DNA of 64,000 nt from Pseudonocardia autotrophica (GCF_003945385.1 NZ_AP018920.1:6572001-6636000); one strand, 5' to 3'. Positions 46,060-56,918 are shown, counted from the stretch's first letter. Notes: generated from the sequence alone by a model not told the origin. A program made the numbers and translations.

Positions 46060-46884
46060 TCAGCGCTGCCCGCGGGACGTCTCCAGCGCCCGCCGGGTGA
46101 GCACCTGCACCAGGTGCGTCCGGTAGGCGGGGCTGCCGTGCGTGTCCGACGGCGGCTCGGTCCCCTCGGCGGCCAGCGCGGCCGCCTCGGCGATCGAGCG
46201 CCCCTCGGCGAGTGCCTGCTCGGTCGCGGTGGCCCGCAGCGACGTCGACCCCATGTTGACCAGGCCGATCCGGTCGCCGGAGACCGCGACGGCGACGATC
46301 GCCCAGTCGTTGCTGCGCCGGGTGAACTTCTCGTAGGCCCAGCCGGCGTCCCCGCTGCGCGGGAACCGGATCTCCACGATCAGCTCGTCCGGCTCGCGGA
46401 CGGTGGAGAACACCCCGGTGTAGAACTCGCCGATCGGCACGTTCCGCTTCCCGCGCGGCCCCTGCAGGACCACCGTGGCGTCCAGCGCGAGCGCCGCGGC
46501 CGGCAGGTCGGCCGCCGGGTCGGCGTGCGCGAGGGTGCCGCCCAGGGTGCCGCGGGCCCGGATCTGCGGGTCACCCACGGTGCGGGCGACGGCGGGCAGC
46601 AGCGGGACCTCGGCCGCGAGCAGCTCGGAGTCCACCACGTCCCGGTGCTTGGTCCCGGCACCGATGGCGACCTCGCCTGCGGCCTCGTCCAGCGTGATGT
46701 AGGAGAGCTCCCGCAGCCGGCCGATGTCGATCACGAACTCGGGCGCGCCGAGGCGCACCTTCATCACCGGGATCAGCGAGTGGCCGCCGGCCAGCACGCT
46801 GGCGTCCTCACCCTTCTCGGCGAGCAGCGCGATGGCGTCGTCGAGGGTGTCCGGGCGGGCGTAGTCGAACGCGAGGGGAATCAT
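46060..46884 (-). CDS. Molybdenum hydroxylase FAD subunit (CoxM-like)
   Basis: A 274-aa FAD-binding subunit carrying electrons from the molybdenum subunit to the outside acceptor. FAD-binding motifs AGGHSLIPVMKVRL and TLGGTLAHADPAAD are the CoxM family signatures. ATG 46884 overlaps the iron-sulfur subunit stop (ATGA). Third gene of a coxL-coxS-coxM order operon. Confidence 0.92.
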   Translation of the reverse strand: MIPLAFDYARPDTLDDAIALLAEKGEDASVLAGGHSLIPVMKVRLGAPEFVIDIGRLRELSYITLDEAAGEVAIGAGTKHRDVVDSELLAAEVPLLPAVARTVGDPQIRARGTLGGTLAHADPAADLPAAALALDATVVLQGPRGKRNVPIGEFYTGVFSTVREPDELIVEIRFPRSGDAGWAYEKFTRRSNDWAIVAVAVSGDRIGLVNMGSTSLRATATEQALAEGRSIAEAAALAAEGTEPPSDTHGSPAYRTHLVQVLTRRALETSRGQR

Positions 46885-47429
46885 GCGCCTGCCTCTCCGC
46901 GGGAGAAGCCCGGTGCGGTGCGCAGCGCGTCGGACTCGGCCTCGGACTTCTGCTCGGCGTCCGGGTCCTTGCCGGCCGCGACGAGCACCGCACGGACGAT
47001 GTTGTGGTACCCGGTGCAGCGGCAGAGGTTGCCCTCCAGGCCCTCCCGGACCTTGCGCTCGTCCAGGTCGCTGTCGTGGCTGATCAGCGACACCGCCGAC
47101 ATGACCATGCCCGGGGTGCAGAACCCGCACTGCAGACCGTGCTCGGCGTGGAACGCCTTGGTGACGGGGTGCTCCGGGCGGCCGTCGGAGGCGCCGTCGA
47201 GGCCCTCCATCGTGGTGACGGCCTGCTGGTCGGCCTGCACCGACAGCACCGTGCACGACTTGACGGCCTCACCGTCGAGCAGCACCGTGCAGGCGCCGCA
47301 GGACGTGGTGTCGCAGCCGATGTTGGTGGCCTTCAGCCCGACCGAGTCGCGCAGGTAGTGCGCGAGCAGCTGCCGGGGCTCGACGTCGGCGCTGGTGCGC
47401 TCGCCGTTGACGGTGATCTCTACCTTCAC
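46881..47429 (-). CDS. Molybdenum hydroxylase [2Fe-2S] subunit (CoxS-like)
   Basis: A 182-aa iron-sulfur protein. N-terminal plant-type cluster cysteines lie in CDTTSCGACTVLLDG, and the second cluster cysteines in CGFCTPGMV and CRCTGYHNI. It links the molybdenum and FAD subunits. Slightly longer than the minimal CoxS because of an acidic C-terminal tail. ATG 47429 overlaps the large subunit stop (ATGA). Confidence 0.94.
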   Translation of the reverse strand: MKVEITVNGERTSADVEPRQLLAHYLRDSVGLKATNIGCDTTSCGACTVLLDGEAVKSCTVLSVQADQQAVTTMEGLDGASDGRPEHPVTKAFHAEHGLQCGFCTPGMVMSAVSLISHDSDLDERKVREGLEGNLCRCTGYHNIVRAVLVAAGKDPDAEQKSEAESDALRTAPGFSRGEAGA

Positions 47430-49684
47430 TTGCCGGCCTCCGAAATGGCCTCCCAGACCCGCATGGGGGTCAGGGGCATGTCGATGTGCGTGATACCCAG
47501 GTGCGACAGGGCGTCGATGACGGCGCTCTGTGTCGCCGGGGTGGATCCGATCGTCCCGGCCTCGCCGATGCCCTTGTAGCCCATCGGGTTGACCGGGGTC
47601 GGGGTGGTCATCTCGACCAGGTCGAAGCTCGGGAGCTCGGCCGCGGAGGGGATGCCGTAGTCGGCGAAGGTACCGGTGAGCGGCTGCCCCTCCTCGTCGT
47701 ACATCACCTCCTCGAGCAGCGCCTGCGCGATGCCCTGGGCGATGCCGCCGTGCCGCTGCCCGTCGCAGAGCAGCGGGTTCAGGATCGGCCCCGCGTCGTC
47801 GACCGCGACGATCCGCTCGACGGTGACCTTGCCGGACTCGGTGTCGACCTCGACGACGCAGACGTGCGCGCCGAACGGGAAGGTCGGCTTCTTGCCGTCC
47901 CAGGTGGTCTCGACCTTCAGCTCCTCGCGGGACGCCAGCTCGGCCAGCGTCACCGACTTCCCGGGGACGCCGGCCACGGTGATCGCGGCGTTCTCCGGGT
48001 CCAGCTCGAGGTCGTCCACACTGGCCTCGAGCAGGTCGGCGGCGCGCTGCTTGGCGAGATCGACCAGCTCACCGGACGCCTGGTGCACCGCGACGCCACC
48101 GGTCTGCAGCGAGCGGGAGCCCATCGTGCCCCCGCCACGCGGCACCAGATCGGTGTCCCCGTGCTTGACGGTGATCTTGTCCAGGCCGATCCCGAGCTGC
48201 TCGGACGCGAGCATCGCCCACGCCGTCGCGTGCCCCTGGCCGTGCGGGGAGGTACCGGTCAGCACGGTGACGGTGCCGTCCTCGTGCACCTGCGCCGAGG
48301 CGTCCTCGGCGAAGGCGCCACCGCCGGTGATCTCCACGTAGGACGACACGCCGATGCCGAGCTGCCGCACGTCGCCACGCTCGCGGCGCGCCTTCTGCTC
48401 CGCGCGCAGCCCCTCGTAGCCGGACTCGGCGAGCGCCAGGTCGATCGCCTTGGCGAACTCGCCGGAGTCGTACTCGACGCCGCCCTTGGTGGTGAACGGG
48501 AACTTCTCCGGGGCGACGACGTTGAGCTTGCGCACCTCGGCCGGGTCCTTGCCGATCTCGGCGGCGAACAGGTCCATCGCGCGCTCGATCGCGGCGGTGG
48601 CCTCCGGGCGCCCGGCGCCACGGTAGGCGGCGATCGAGGTGGTGTTGGTGACGACGGCGCGGGCGCGCGAGTCGACGTTCTCGATGTCGTAGGTGCCCGG
48701 CGCCATCATCCGGGTGAACATCGGCAGGAAGGTGCCCAGGCGCGGGTAGGCGCCCAGGTCCTGCACGACGTCGAGCCGGTAGTGGGTCACCTTCCCGGCG
48801 CGGGTGCCGCCGATCGTGATGGTCTGGCGCTGGGCGCGGCCCTGCACCATCCCGGTCATGTTCTCCGAGCGGGACTCGTTCCAGCGCACCGGACGACCCT
48901 GCTGCCGCGCGAGCCACGCGACCAGCGCGAACTCCGGATCGGAGCCGATCTTCGCGCCGAATCCGCCACCGACGTCGGGCAGGATCACCCGGACCTTGTC
49001 CTTGTCCAGGCCCAGCCAGCCGGCGACCTCGTCGCGGCCGCCCTGGGCGTTCTGGTTCGACATGTAGACGGTGAGGTGGTCGCCCTCCCAGAACGCGCTC
49101 GCGGCCCGCGTCTCCAGCGGCGCGGCGGCCAGGCGCTGGTTCACCAGGTCCCGGGTCACCACGACCTCGCAGCCGGAGAAGAAGTCCGCATCCGGCTCGG
49201 AGTCGTGCCCGTAGGCGGCGGCGGTGTTGGTGCCGGCCTCCGGGAAGAGCAGGGTCTCGTCGTCGGCGGCGGCGAGCGGATCGATCACCACCGGCAGCGG
49301 CTCGTACTCGACGTCGACCAGCTCGGCGGCGTCCTCGCCCTGGTAGAACTCGTCGGTCAGCACGGCGGCGACCGGCTCGCCGACGAAGCGCACCCGGTCG
49401 GTCGCCAGGAACGGCCGCGTCATCGCCTTGTTCGCGCCCGGGAACAGCAGCGCCGGCGCGATGTCGAGATCGGCCCCGGTGACCACCGCGACCACGCCGG
49501 GCGCGTCGAGTGCGGCCGCGGTGTCGATCGAGGAGATCGTCGCGTGGGCCAGCGGCGAGCGGACGAGCGTCAGGTGCAACGCCCCGGTCAGCCGTTCGTC
49601 GGTCAGGTCGTCGGTGTAGGTCGCGCCGCGCGTGAGGAAGACCGGATCCTCGGTGCGGACGACGCGGGTGCCCAAGATGCTCAT
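47426..49684 (-). CDS. Molybdenum hydroxylase large subunit, form II CoxL-like
   Basis: A 752-aa xanthine-oxidase-family catalytic subunit with molybdopterin-cytosine-dinucleotide type motifs. The active-site loop reads AYRGAGRPEA, the form II signature, not the AYxCSFR of true form I CO dehydrogenase. The catalytic glutamate lies in MGYKGIGEAGTIG near the C-terminus. Form II enzymes oxidise aldehydes or heterocycles; whether this one takes CO is unclear. First gene of its operon. A role on aldehydes formed by the methanol dehydrogenase cluster is possible but only inferred. Confidence 0.9.
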   Translation of the reverse strand: MSILGTRVVRTEDPVFLTRGATYTDDLTDERLTGALHLTLVRSPLAHATISSIDTAAALDAPGVVAVVTGADLDIAPALLFPGANKAMTRPFLATDRVRFVGEPVAAVLTDEFYQGEDAAELVDVEYEPLPVVIDPLAAADDETLLFPEAGTNTAAAYGHDSEPDADFFSGCEVVVTRDLVNQRLAAAPLETRAASAFWEGDHLTVYMSNQNAQGGRDEVAGWLGLDKDKVRVILPDVGGGFGAKIGSDPEFALVAWLARQQGRPVRWNESRSENMTGMVQGRAQRQTITIGGTRAGKVTHYRLDVVQDLGAYPRLGTFLPMFTRMMAPGTYDIENVDSRARAVVTNTTSIAAYRGAGRPEATAAIERAMDLFAAEIGKDPAEVRKLNVVAPEKFPFTTKGGVEYDSGEFAKAIDLALAESGYEGLRAEQKARRERGDVRQLGIGVSSYVEITGGGAFAEDASAQVHEDGTVTVLTGTSPHGQGHATAWAMLASEQLGIGLDKITVKHGDTDLVPRGGGTMGSRSLQTGGVAVHQASGELVDLAKQRAADLLEASVDDLELDPENAAITVAGVPGKSVTLAELASREELKVETTWDGKKPTFPFGAHVCVVEVDTESGKVTVERIVAVDDAGPILNPLLCDGQRHGGIAQGIAQALLEEVMYDEEGQPLTGTFADYGIPSAAELPSFDLVEMTTPTPVNPMGYKGIGEAGTIGSTPATQSAVIDALSHLGITHIDMPLTPMRVWEAISEAGK

Positions 49685-49813
49685 CGCCGCCGAGCGTATA
49701 GCCGTCCCGGGCCGTATGCGACGGGCGAAACCGGACGATTGCGCAGGTCAGGGCACCCTTATCGCCCGACGGATCCGCATCTGCGGATCCGATCCCGTAT
49801 CCGTCTCCGATTA
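49685..49813. promoter_or_regulatory. coxL promoter gap with a 20-bp inverted repeat
   Basis: The 129-bp gap upstream of coxL contains a perfect inverted repeat, GGATCCGCA-TC-TGCGGATCC at 49771-49790, about 87 bp before the ATG. It could be an operator for the molybdenum hydroxylase operon, or a terminator for the remnant gene on its right. Local GC content is lower than in the flanks. Confidence 0.5.
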
Positions 49814-50062
49814 TCAGGAAACCTGCGATGCAGGGCGTCGGCGGAGCGGCGGTCGGCGGCCGATCACCTCGGCGTCGCCGAACACCGCGGGCGAGGCCGC
49901 GGACGATTCGAGGAAGTCGGCGAGCGGGCCACGCTCGTAGGGGACCGCCGCCTCCAGCCGGTCGCGTGCCTCGGCCGGGAGCGTGAGATCGGCCGCCGCC
50001 ATCACCTCGGCCACCTGGTCGGCCCGGCGCAGACCGATCAACGGGTGCACGAGCGGGTACCG
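49814..50062 (-). pseudogene. Aldo/keto reductase, C-terminal remnant
   Basis: About 80 codons matching only the C-terminus of an aldo/keto reductase: PLVHPLIGLRRADQVAEVMA corresponds to the IIGAR...QLEENL segment, followed by DLTLPAEARDRLEAA. The catalytic Tyr/Lys domain and start are gone; the homology stops at about 50062. It faces the MmyB-type remnant on the plus strand. Probably a deletion leftover. Confidence 0.65.
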
Positions 50063-50089
50063 CGAGCGGGTCTGGTCAAGGTCTCCGCC

Positions 50090-50617
50090 GGGGACGACCG
50101 GTGCTCCGCCGCCGATCGGGTCGTGCGGCCGTCGGTGTTGCAGCTGCTGGAGCGGCTCGACGCCGAGCCCGCGCTGGTGATCGACCGCTGCGGCGAGGTG
50201 CTCGCACGGTCGACGGGCACCGACCGGCTCGGGCTCCCGGTGACGGCGAACATCGCCCGGTTCGTGGTCACCGATCCGCGCGCCGGGGACCTGCTCGACG
50301 ACCGGGACGCACTCGCCGACGAGTGGGCCGCCCGGCTGCGCTCGGCGGCCGAGCTCGGCGACGGGCCGGCGGCGGCGCTCGCCGCCGAACTCGGGGCGGC
50401 ACCGGGATCGGACTTCGGCGCGCGCTACCGCGCCGCCGTCCGGATCCCGGCCTGGTCGGGGACCGAACGCTGGTCCGGGCGGAGCTGGCACTACGAGGCA
50501 CCGGAGCTGCCCGGGACCCCCGAGCACCGGCTGCTGGTCTACCTCTCGGACTCCTCCCACCACGGCCGGATCGCCCAGAACGGCGAGACCGGGCCGTGCC
50601 CGGCGCCCAGCGGGTAG
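50090..50617 (+). pseudogene. MmyB-type XRE regulator, ligand-domain remnant
   Basis: Plus-strand frame with the MmyB-like C-terminal domain of actinobacterial XRE regulators: VRPSVLQLLERLDAEPALVI, TANIARFVVTDPRAGDLLDD, WAARLRSAAELGDGPA and EHRLLVYL. The N-terminal helix-turn-helix is absent. The last 25 or so residues run antisense into thiD, so the natural C-terminus is also lost or altered. Intact relatives are often divergent from an aldo/keto or short-chain reductase, as the neighbouring remnant suggests. Confidence 0.62.
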
Positions 50618-51396
50618 GAGTGCCGCACGGCGTCGACGATGTAGCGCTTCCCGAACCGGACGGCGGACTCCAGATCGAGCCCGCGGGCCAGTCCGGACGC
50701 GATCGACGCCGCGAGCGAGTCGCCGCCGCCGTGCGTGTTGCCGGTGGCGAAACGCGGGCCGGGCAGCTCGACGAAGGTGTCGCCGTCGAAGAGCAGATCG
50801 AGGCAGCCGTCGGTGTCCTCGGCCAGGTGCCCGCCCTTGACCAGGACGGCGCCGGCGCCGAGCGCGTGCAGCGCCTTCGCGGCGGCGTACTGACCGTCCC
50901 GGTCGTGCACGTCGTGCTCGACGAGCAGCCGGATCTCGTCCAGGTTCGGGGTGATCAGGGTGGCCCGCGGGAACAGGGTGTGCCGGTAGGCGTCCAGCGC
51001 CTCGGCGGCGAGCAGCGGATCGCCGTGCATCGACGCCGCGACCGGATCGACGACCAGCGGGGTCGCCCGGTCCCGGCCGATCCCGTGCTCGTCGCAGGCC
51101 GCCGCGACGGCCTCGATGATCTCGGCGTTCGCCAGCATCCCGGTCTTCGCGGCCTGCAGCCCGATGTCGGCCGCGACGCTCGCGATCTGCCCGGCGATCG
51201 TCTCCACCGGGATCGTGTGCACGCCGGTGACACCGACGGTGTTCTGCACGGTCACCGCGCACACCGCGACGCAGCCGTGCACCCCGCAGGCGGCGAACGC
51301 CCGCAGGTCGGCCGGGATGCCGGCGCCGCCCCCGGAGTCGGTGCCGGCGATCGTCAGCACCCGTGGCGGGGTCGTACCGACGGTGGGTTCGGCCAT
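50539..51396 (-). CDS. thiD: Hydroxymethylpyrimidine (phosphate) kinase
   Basis: A 285-aa ribokinase-fold enzyme that phosphorylates HMP and HMP-P in thiamine synthesis. Seen: VLTIAGTDSGGGAGIPADLRAF start, QAAKTGMLA, VVDPVAAS, LVKGGHL. The anion-hole segment is TGNTHGGGDSLAAS where ThiD normally has GTGC: the usual catalytic Cys position is Asp, as in other ribokinase-family members. A TPP riboswitch precedes ATG 51396. Its 3' end overlaps the regulator remnant on the other strand. Confidence 0.9.
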   Translation of the reverse strand: MAEPTVGTTPPRVLTIAGTDSGGGAGIPADLRAFAACGVHGCVAVCAVTVQNTVGVTGVHTIPVETIAGQIASVAADIGLQAAKTGMLANAEIIEAVAAACDEHGIGRDRATPLVVDPVAASMHGDPLLAAEALDAYRHTLFPRATLITPNLDEIRLLVEHDVHDRDGQYAAAKALHALGAGAVLVKGGHLAEDTDGCLDLLFDGDTFVELPGPRFATGNTHGGGDSLAASIASGLARGLDLESAVRFGKRYIVDAVRHSYPLGAGHGPVSPFWAIRPWWEESER

Positions 51397-51404
51397 GGTC
51401 GAGT

Positions 51405-51495
51405 CCTCACTCCCTGGCCGGCATTACCCGGCCGGTACGCGGTCGGCGGCGTCTCCCCGCCCTCTCAGCCCGCTCGTCGGCGAGCTCCCGCACCT
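51405..51495 (-). ncRNA. TPP (THI-box) riboswitch upstream of thiD
   Basis: The minus strand carries CGGGCTGAGAGGGCGG (51457-51472) and CCGGGTAATGCCGGCCAGGG (51412-51431), the two conserved halves of the TPP aptamer with the CUGAGA and GGGUAAUGCC signatures. It ends about 9 bp before the start codon of thiD, so ligand binding likely hides the ribosome site. Confidence 0.93.
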
Positions 51496-51628
51496 GCAGA
51501 CCCGACCGTAACCCGGGCCCGGGACCCGGGGTCGCGGCGGCCGGGATCGTCGGCCCCGCGATACGCAGCGGGATGGGCGCGGCGCGGGACGACCCCCCGA
51601 CGAGTCGTCCCGCACCGCGCCCGGCCGG

Positions 51629-53362
<1,734 letters not shown>

Positions 53363-53473
53363 TTTCAGATGTGCCCCGACCGTAGGCACCGCGCACCGCG
53401 ACACGCCAGCCCTTCGGCGCGTCTCACCCGGATGCCGGGAATGATCTTCGCTCGTCGTGGGTTCTCTGCCTGC

Positions 53474-53905
53474 ATGAGCAACCAAGCCGAGTTGAGCCCG
53501 ACGGACTGGGTCCGCGAGCAGACCGAGCAGATCCTGGCGAACGGGACGACCGACGGCGTGACCGTCCTGGATCGCCCGATCGTGCTGGTGACGACGACCG
53601 GCGCGAAGTCGGGGAAGAAGCGTTACGTACCCGTCATGCGGGTCGAGCACGACGGCGCCTACGCCATGATCGCTTCCAAGGGCGGCACCCCGGAGCACCC
53701 CGCCTGGTACCACAACGTGCTGGCGAACCCCGAGGTCGAGGTGCAGGACGGCACCTCGACCGGCACCCTCGTCGCCCGCGAGGTCACCGGCGACGAGCGC
53801 CGGACGTGGTGGGAGCGCTCCGTCGAGGCCTACCCGCCCTACGCCGAGTACCAGGAGAAGACCTCCCGGGTCATCCCGGTGTTCGTGCTGGAGCCCAAGA
53901 GCTGA
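53474..53905 (+). CDS. Deazaflavin (F420)-dependent nitroreductase family protein (Ddn-like)
   Basis: A 143-aa split-barrel protein of the Ddn/DUF385 family. VLVTTTGAKSGKKRYVPVMR and SKGGTPEHPAWYHNVLANPEVEV are the family signature and form the F420 pocket. Many actinobacteria have several paralogues acting as quinone or nitroaromatic reductases; this one's substrate is unknown. ATG 53474 is preferred as it gives the standard N-terminus; no strong ribosome site is visible. A strong terminator follows. Confidence 0.88.
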   Translation: MSNQAELSPTDWVREQTEQILANGTTDGVTVLDRPIVLVTTTGAKSGKKRYVPVMRVEHDGAYAMIASKGGTPEHPAWYHNVLANPEVEVQDGTSTGTLVAREVTGDERRTWWERSVEAYPPYAEYQEKTSRVIPVFVLEPKS

Positions 53906-53912
53906 CCCCCTG

Positions 53913-53952
53913 CCGGTCGCGCGCCCGACCCCTCGTGCGGGCGCGCGACCGG
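53913..53952. terminator. Bidirectional hairpin between the Ddn-like and FtsX-type genes
   Basis: CCGGTCGCGCGCCCG at 53913-53927 pairs over all 15 bases with CGGGCGCGCGACCGG at 53938-53952 across a 10-base loop. It lies between two convergent genes and serves both strands. Confidence 0.8.
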
Positions 53953-53955
53953 GGT

Positions 53956-56109
53956 TCACGCGATGACGCCGTGTGCGGGCTCGACCCGCCCGGCCCGGCG
54001 CATCGGACCGACCGACGCCAGCACCGCCACGACCACGACCCCCGCGGCCAGCCCGGCGAGCTGGCCCACCGGTAGCCCGGTGAGCGAACCGATACCCGTC
54101 GTCCGCAACGCCAGCACGCCGTAGACGGCGCCCAGCACCACCCCGAGCACCGCCGCGACCACACCGGCCAGCGTCGCCTCGGCGGCCACCGCACGCCGCG
54201 CGGCGACCCGGGACAGCCCCACCGTGCGCAGCAGCGCGATCTCCCGGGTGCGCTCGCTGACCGACAGCGCCATCGTCACCCCGACGCCGACGACGGCGAC
54301 CAGCAGCGTCACCCCGACCAGCCCGAGTCCGATCCAGCGGACGACGCCGATCGCGGACTCCGTCTGTTCCTGCAGATCCGCGGTGAACATGACCGGGGCG
54401 TCGCCCGCCCCGCCCACCACTGCGGTCCGTACCGCGACCGGGTCCGCGCCCGCCACCGGATCCACGAGCACGAGTCCGTCGTCGACCCGGGCGGTCAGGT
54501 CCGGGGACCTGTCGAGCTGGGCCGCCAGTGTCGCGGCCTCGTCGTCCCCACCGGGCATCACCACGATGTCGGCCGGGTAGTTGCGTTCGATCGTGGCCTG
54601 TATGTCGGCCGAGGCACCGGCCACGCTCACCAGCAGCGCCGCGGTCAGACCCACTCCCAGCGACAGCACGGTCGTCATGGCCGCGGTACGCCGCGACATC
54701 CGCCGCGCGTTGCCCACCGCGATCCGGCCCGGAGCCCAGCGGGCGACGAGCGGCGCCACCAGCGCGGCCACCCCGGACACCACGAACGGCCCGGCGACCA
54801 CGATGGCCGCGAACACCGCCAGCCCGGACAGCGCGGCCGCGGCGGTCCCCAGCCCCGGTTCCCCGATACCGAGCCCGGCCACCGCGAGCGCCACCGCCGC
54901 GACGACCGCGAGCGCGGCGAGCGGCAGCCGGATCCGGGCCCGCGGCGCGCGGGCCCCGGTCGCGTCCGCGGCACCGAGCGCCACCACCGGCGGGGTCCGC
55001 CCGGCGGCGAGCGCCGGCGACAGCGCGGCCAGCACCGTCACGACGACGGCGAGCAGCACACATCCCGCGATCCGCCCCCACGGCACGACGAGCGCCGGGA
55101 CATCGGCACCGGAGGCACCGGCCGCCGCCAGCGCCGCCCACCCGCCGCCGACGGCGATCAGCGCGCCCGCGACCCCGGCGACCAGACCGGTGAGCGCTGC
55201 CTCGACCAGCACCGACCGGGCCACCTGTCCGCGGCTGGCACCGACACAGCGCAGCATCGCCAGCTCGCGGGTGCGCCGGGCCAGGATGATCCGGAACGTG
55301 GAGGCGACCACCACGGCCGCCGCGACCAGCGCCAGTCCGACGAACACCGACAGGCCGGCCAGCAGTGCGTTCGCCGATGTCGACGCCCTGGCGAGGTCCT
55401 CGGCCCGCTGCTCCTCGGCGGGCTGGACCTGCGTGACACCGCTGACCGCGGCGAGCGCGGCCGGATCCGGGTCACCGGCGACGGCGATCCGGCTGCCGAA
55501 GAACCCGGCGACGGCCGGGTCGGTCTCCTGCACGACCAGCGCGTCGCTGTACTCGTACCGCACCGGCACCACACCGGTGACGGTCAGCGTCCGGCCGTCG
55601 ACCTCGAGGGTGGAGCCGGAGCCGAGCCCGGTGCGCTCCGCGGTACCCGCTCCGATCAGCACCTCGTCCGGTCCGGCCGGCAGCCGGCCGTCGGTGGGCG
55701 TGGCCAGGGTGCTCAACGGCCCGGTCATCGGGTCGGTGCGGATCATCCAGCTGCCGCTGGCACTGCCCGCGACGACCTGGACCATCGTCTCGGCCGATGC
55801 CGACGCCGCGGTCACCCCGGGCACCGTCCGGAGCCGGTCCACCACAGCGGCGGTATCGGTCGTGTCGTCGGTGACCGATACGCCGGCCCTCCCCCCGGCA
55901 CCGCCCCCGCTGCCGTCGGCCTCCAGCGCGAACGTCGCGCCGGCGGGAACGGTGGAGGAGTTCTCGGTGAGGTCCGCTCGCAGGGTCGAGGTCAGCAGCA
56001 CCGACGCGGCAGCGAACACCGTCGCCACCAGCACCGCCAGCCCGGTGAGCAGCAGCCGGCGCGGGCTGCGGCGGGCGCCGGCGACGGCGGCACGGGTGGC
56101 CGGGTTCAC
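53956..56109 (-). CDS. ABC transporter permease with two FtsX domains (MacB-like)
   Basis: A 717-aa membrane protein. One helix at residues 20-45 leads into a large extracellular MacB-type region, followed by three helices of the first FtsX domain; a second set begins near residue 440. TRELAMLRCVGASRGQVAR and TREIALLRTVGLSRVAARR are the paired FtsX motifs. The gene is too long for a single unit and fits actinobacterial duplicated permeases for lipoprotein, antibiotic or cell-envelope processes. GTG 56109 overlaps the ATPase stop (GTGA). Confidence 0.88.
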   Translation of the reverse strand: MNPATRAAVAGARRSPRRLLLTGLAVLVATVFAAASVLLTSTLRADLTENSSTVPAGATFALEADGSGGGAGGRAGVSVTDDTTDTAAVVDRLRTVPGVTAASASAETMVQVVAGSASGSWMIRTDPMTGPLSTLATPTDGRLPAGPDEVLIGAGTAERTGLGSGSTLEVDGRTLTVTGVVPVRYEYSDALVVQETDPAVAGFFGSRIAVAGDPDPAALAAVSGVTQVQPAEEQRAEDLARASTSANALLAGLSVFVGLALVAAAVVVASTFRIILARRTRELAMLRCVGASRGQVARSVLVEAALTGLVAGVAGALIAVGGGWAALAAAGASGADVPALVVPWGRIAGCVLLAVVVTVLAALSPALAAGRTPPVVALGAADATGARAPRARIRLPLAALAVVAAVALAVAGLGIGEPGLGTAAAALSGLAVFAAIVVAGPFVVSGVAALVAPLVARWAPGRIAVGNARRMSRRTAAMTTVLSLGVGLTAALLVSVAGASADIQATIERNYPADIVVMPGGDDEAATLAAQLDRSPDLTARVDDGLVLVDPVAGADPVAVRTAVVGGAGDAPVMFTADLQEQTESAIGVVRWIGLGLVGVTLLVAVVGVGVTMALSVSERTREIALLRTVGLSRVAARRAVAAEATLAGVVAAVLGVVLGAVYGVLALRTTGIGSLTGLPVGQLAGLAAGVVVVAVLASVGPMRRAGRVEPAHGVIA

Positions 56110-56918
56110 CGGACCACCGGGCCGGTGATCGTGACGTCGGCCCGTGCGGGGTCGTCGGTGGTGGTCAGCGCGCCCATCGCGGACAGCACCCGGTCCGGGC
56201 TGGGCCGGTCGAGCCGGCCCGCGGCGCGACCGTCGCGCAGCAGCAGGACCTGGTCCGACGCGGAAGCCGCGACCGGATCATGGGTCACCATGACGACGGT
56301 CTGGCCGTAGTCGTCGACGCAGGCCCGCAGCAGGCCCAGCAGCTCGTGCCCGGAACGGGTGTCGAGCGCGCCGGTGGGCTCGTCGGCGACGATGATCTCC
56401 GGTCGCCCGAGCAGCGCCCTGGCCACGGCGACGCGCTGGCGCTGCCCGCCGGACAGCTCCGACGGCAGGTGGGTGAGCCGGTCGGAGATGCCGAGCCGCT
56501 CGACCAGCTCCGCCCGCCAGGCGTGGTTGGGCCGGCGCCCGGCGAGCGAGACGGCCAGGTCGATGTTCTCCCCCGCGGTGAGGTGCGGCAGCAGGTTCCC
56601 CTCCTGGAACACGAAGCCCATCCGGTCACGCCGGACCTGGGTCAGCGCGGAGTCGTTCAGGGCTCCGAGATCGGTCTCGCCCAGCAGCACCTGTCCGGAG
56701 GTCGGCCGGTCCAGTCCGGCCAGGCAGTGCAGCAGAGTCGACTTACCCGACCCGCTCGGCCCCATCACCGCGGTGAACCGCCCCGCGGGCAACCACAGCG
56801 TGATCCCGTCCAGCGCGCGCACCGCGGCCCGGCCCTGCCCGTAGGTGCGGACCAGGTTCACCGTCGCCGCGGCGACCCGCCCCGGCACATCGGCCGGATT
56901 CCTCAACCCCTCGATCAT
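56106..56918 (-). CDS. ABC transporter ATP-binding protein (MacB/LolD-like)
   Basis: A 270-aa ATPase: Walker A GPSGSGKST, Q-loop VFQEGNLLPHLTA, signature LSGGQRQRVAVARALLG, Walker B EIIVADEPTGALD and H-loop VTHD. ATG 56918 has AGGGTGA upstream; ATG 56954 in frame is an alternative. It is divergent from a kinase/regulator pair that likely controls it. Confidence 0.9.
   Translation of the reverse strand: MIEGLRNPADVPGRVAAATVNLVRTYGQGRAAVRALDGITLWLPAGRFTAVMGPSGSGKSTLLHCLAGLDRPTSGQVLLGETDLGALNDSALTQVRRDRMGFVFQEGNLLPHLTAGENIDLAVSLAGRRPNHAWRAELVERLGISDRLTHLPSELSGGQRQRVAVARALLGRPEIIVADEPTGALDTRSGHELLGLLRACVDDYGQTVVMVTHDPVAASASDQVLLLRDGRAAGRLDRPSPDRVLSAMGALTTTDDPARADVTITGPVVR

Noticed and set aside
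47426..49684. Calling this a true CO dehydrogenase
   Set aside because: The form I AYxCSFR motif is absent; the loop is AYRGAGR.
47486..50617. A 1043-codon plus-strand open frame
   Set aside because: Most is antisense to coxL; only the end (from about 50090) has real similarity, to an MmyB domain, and was kept as a remnant.
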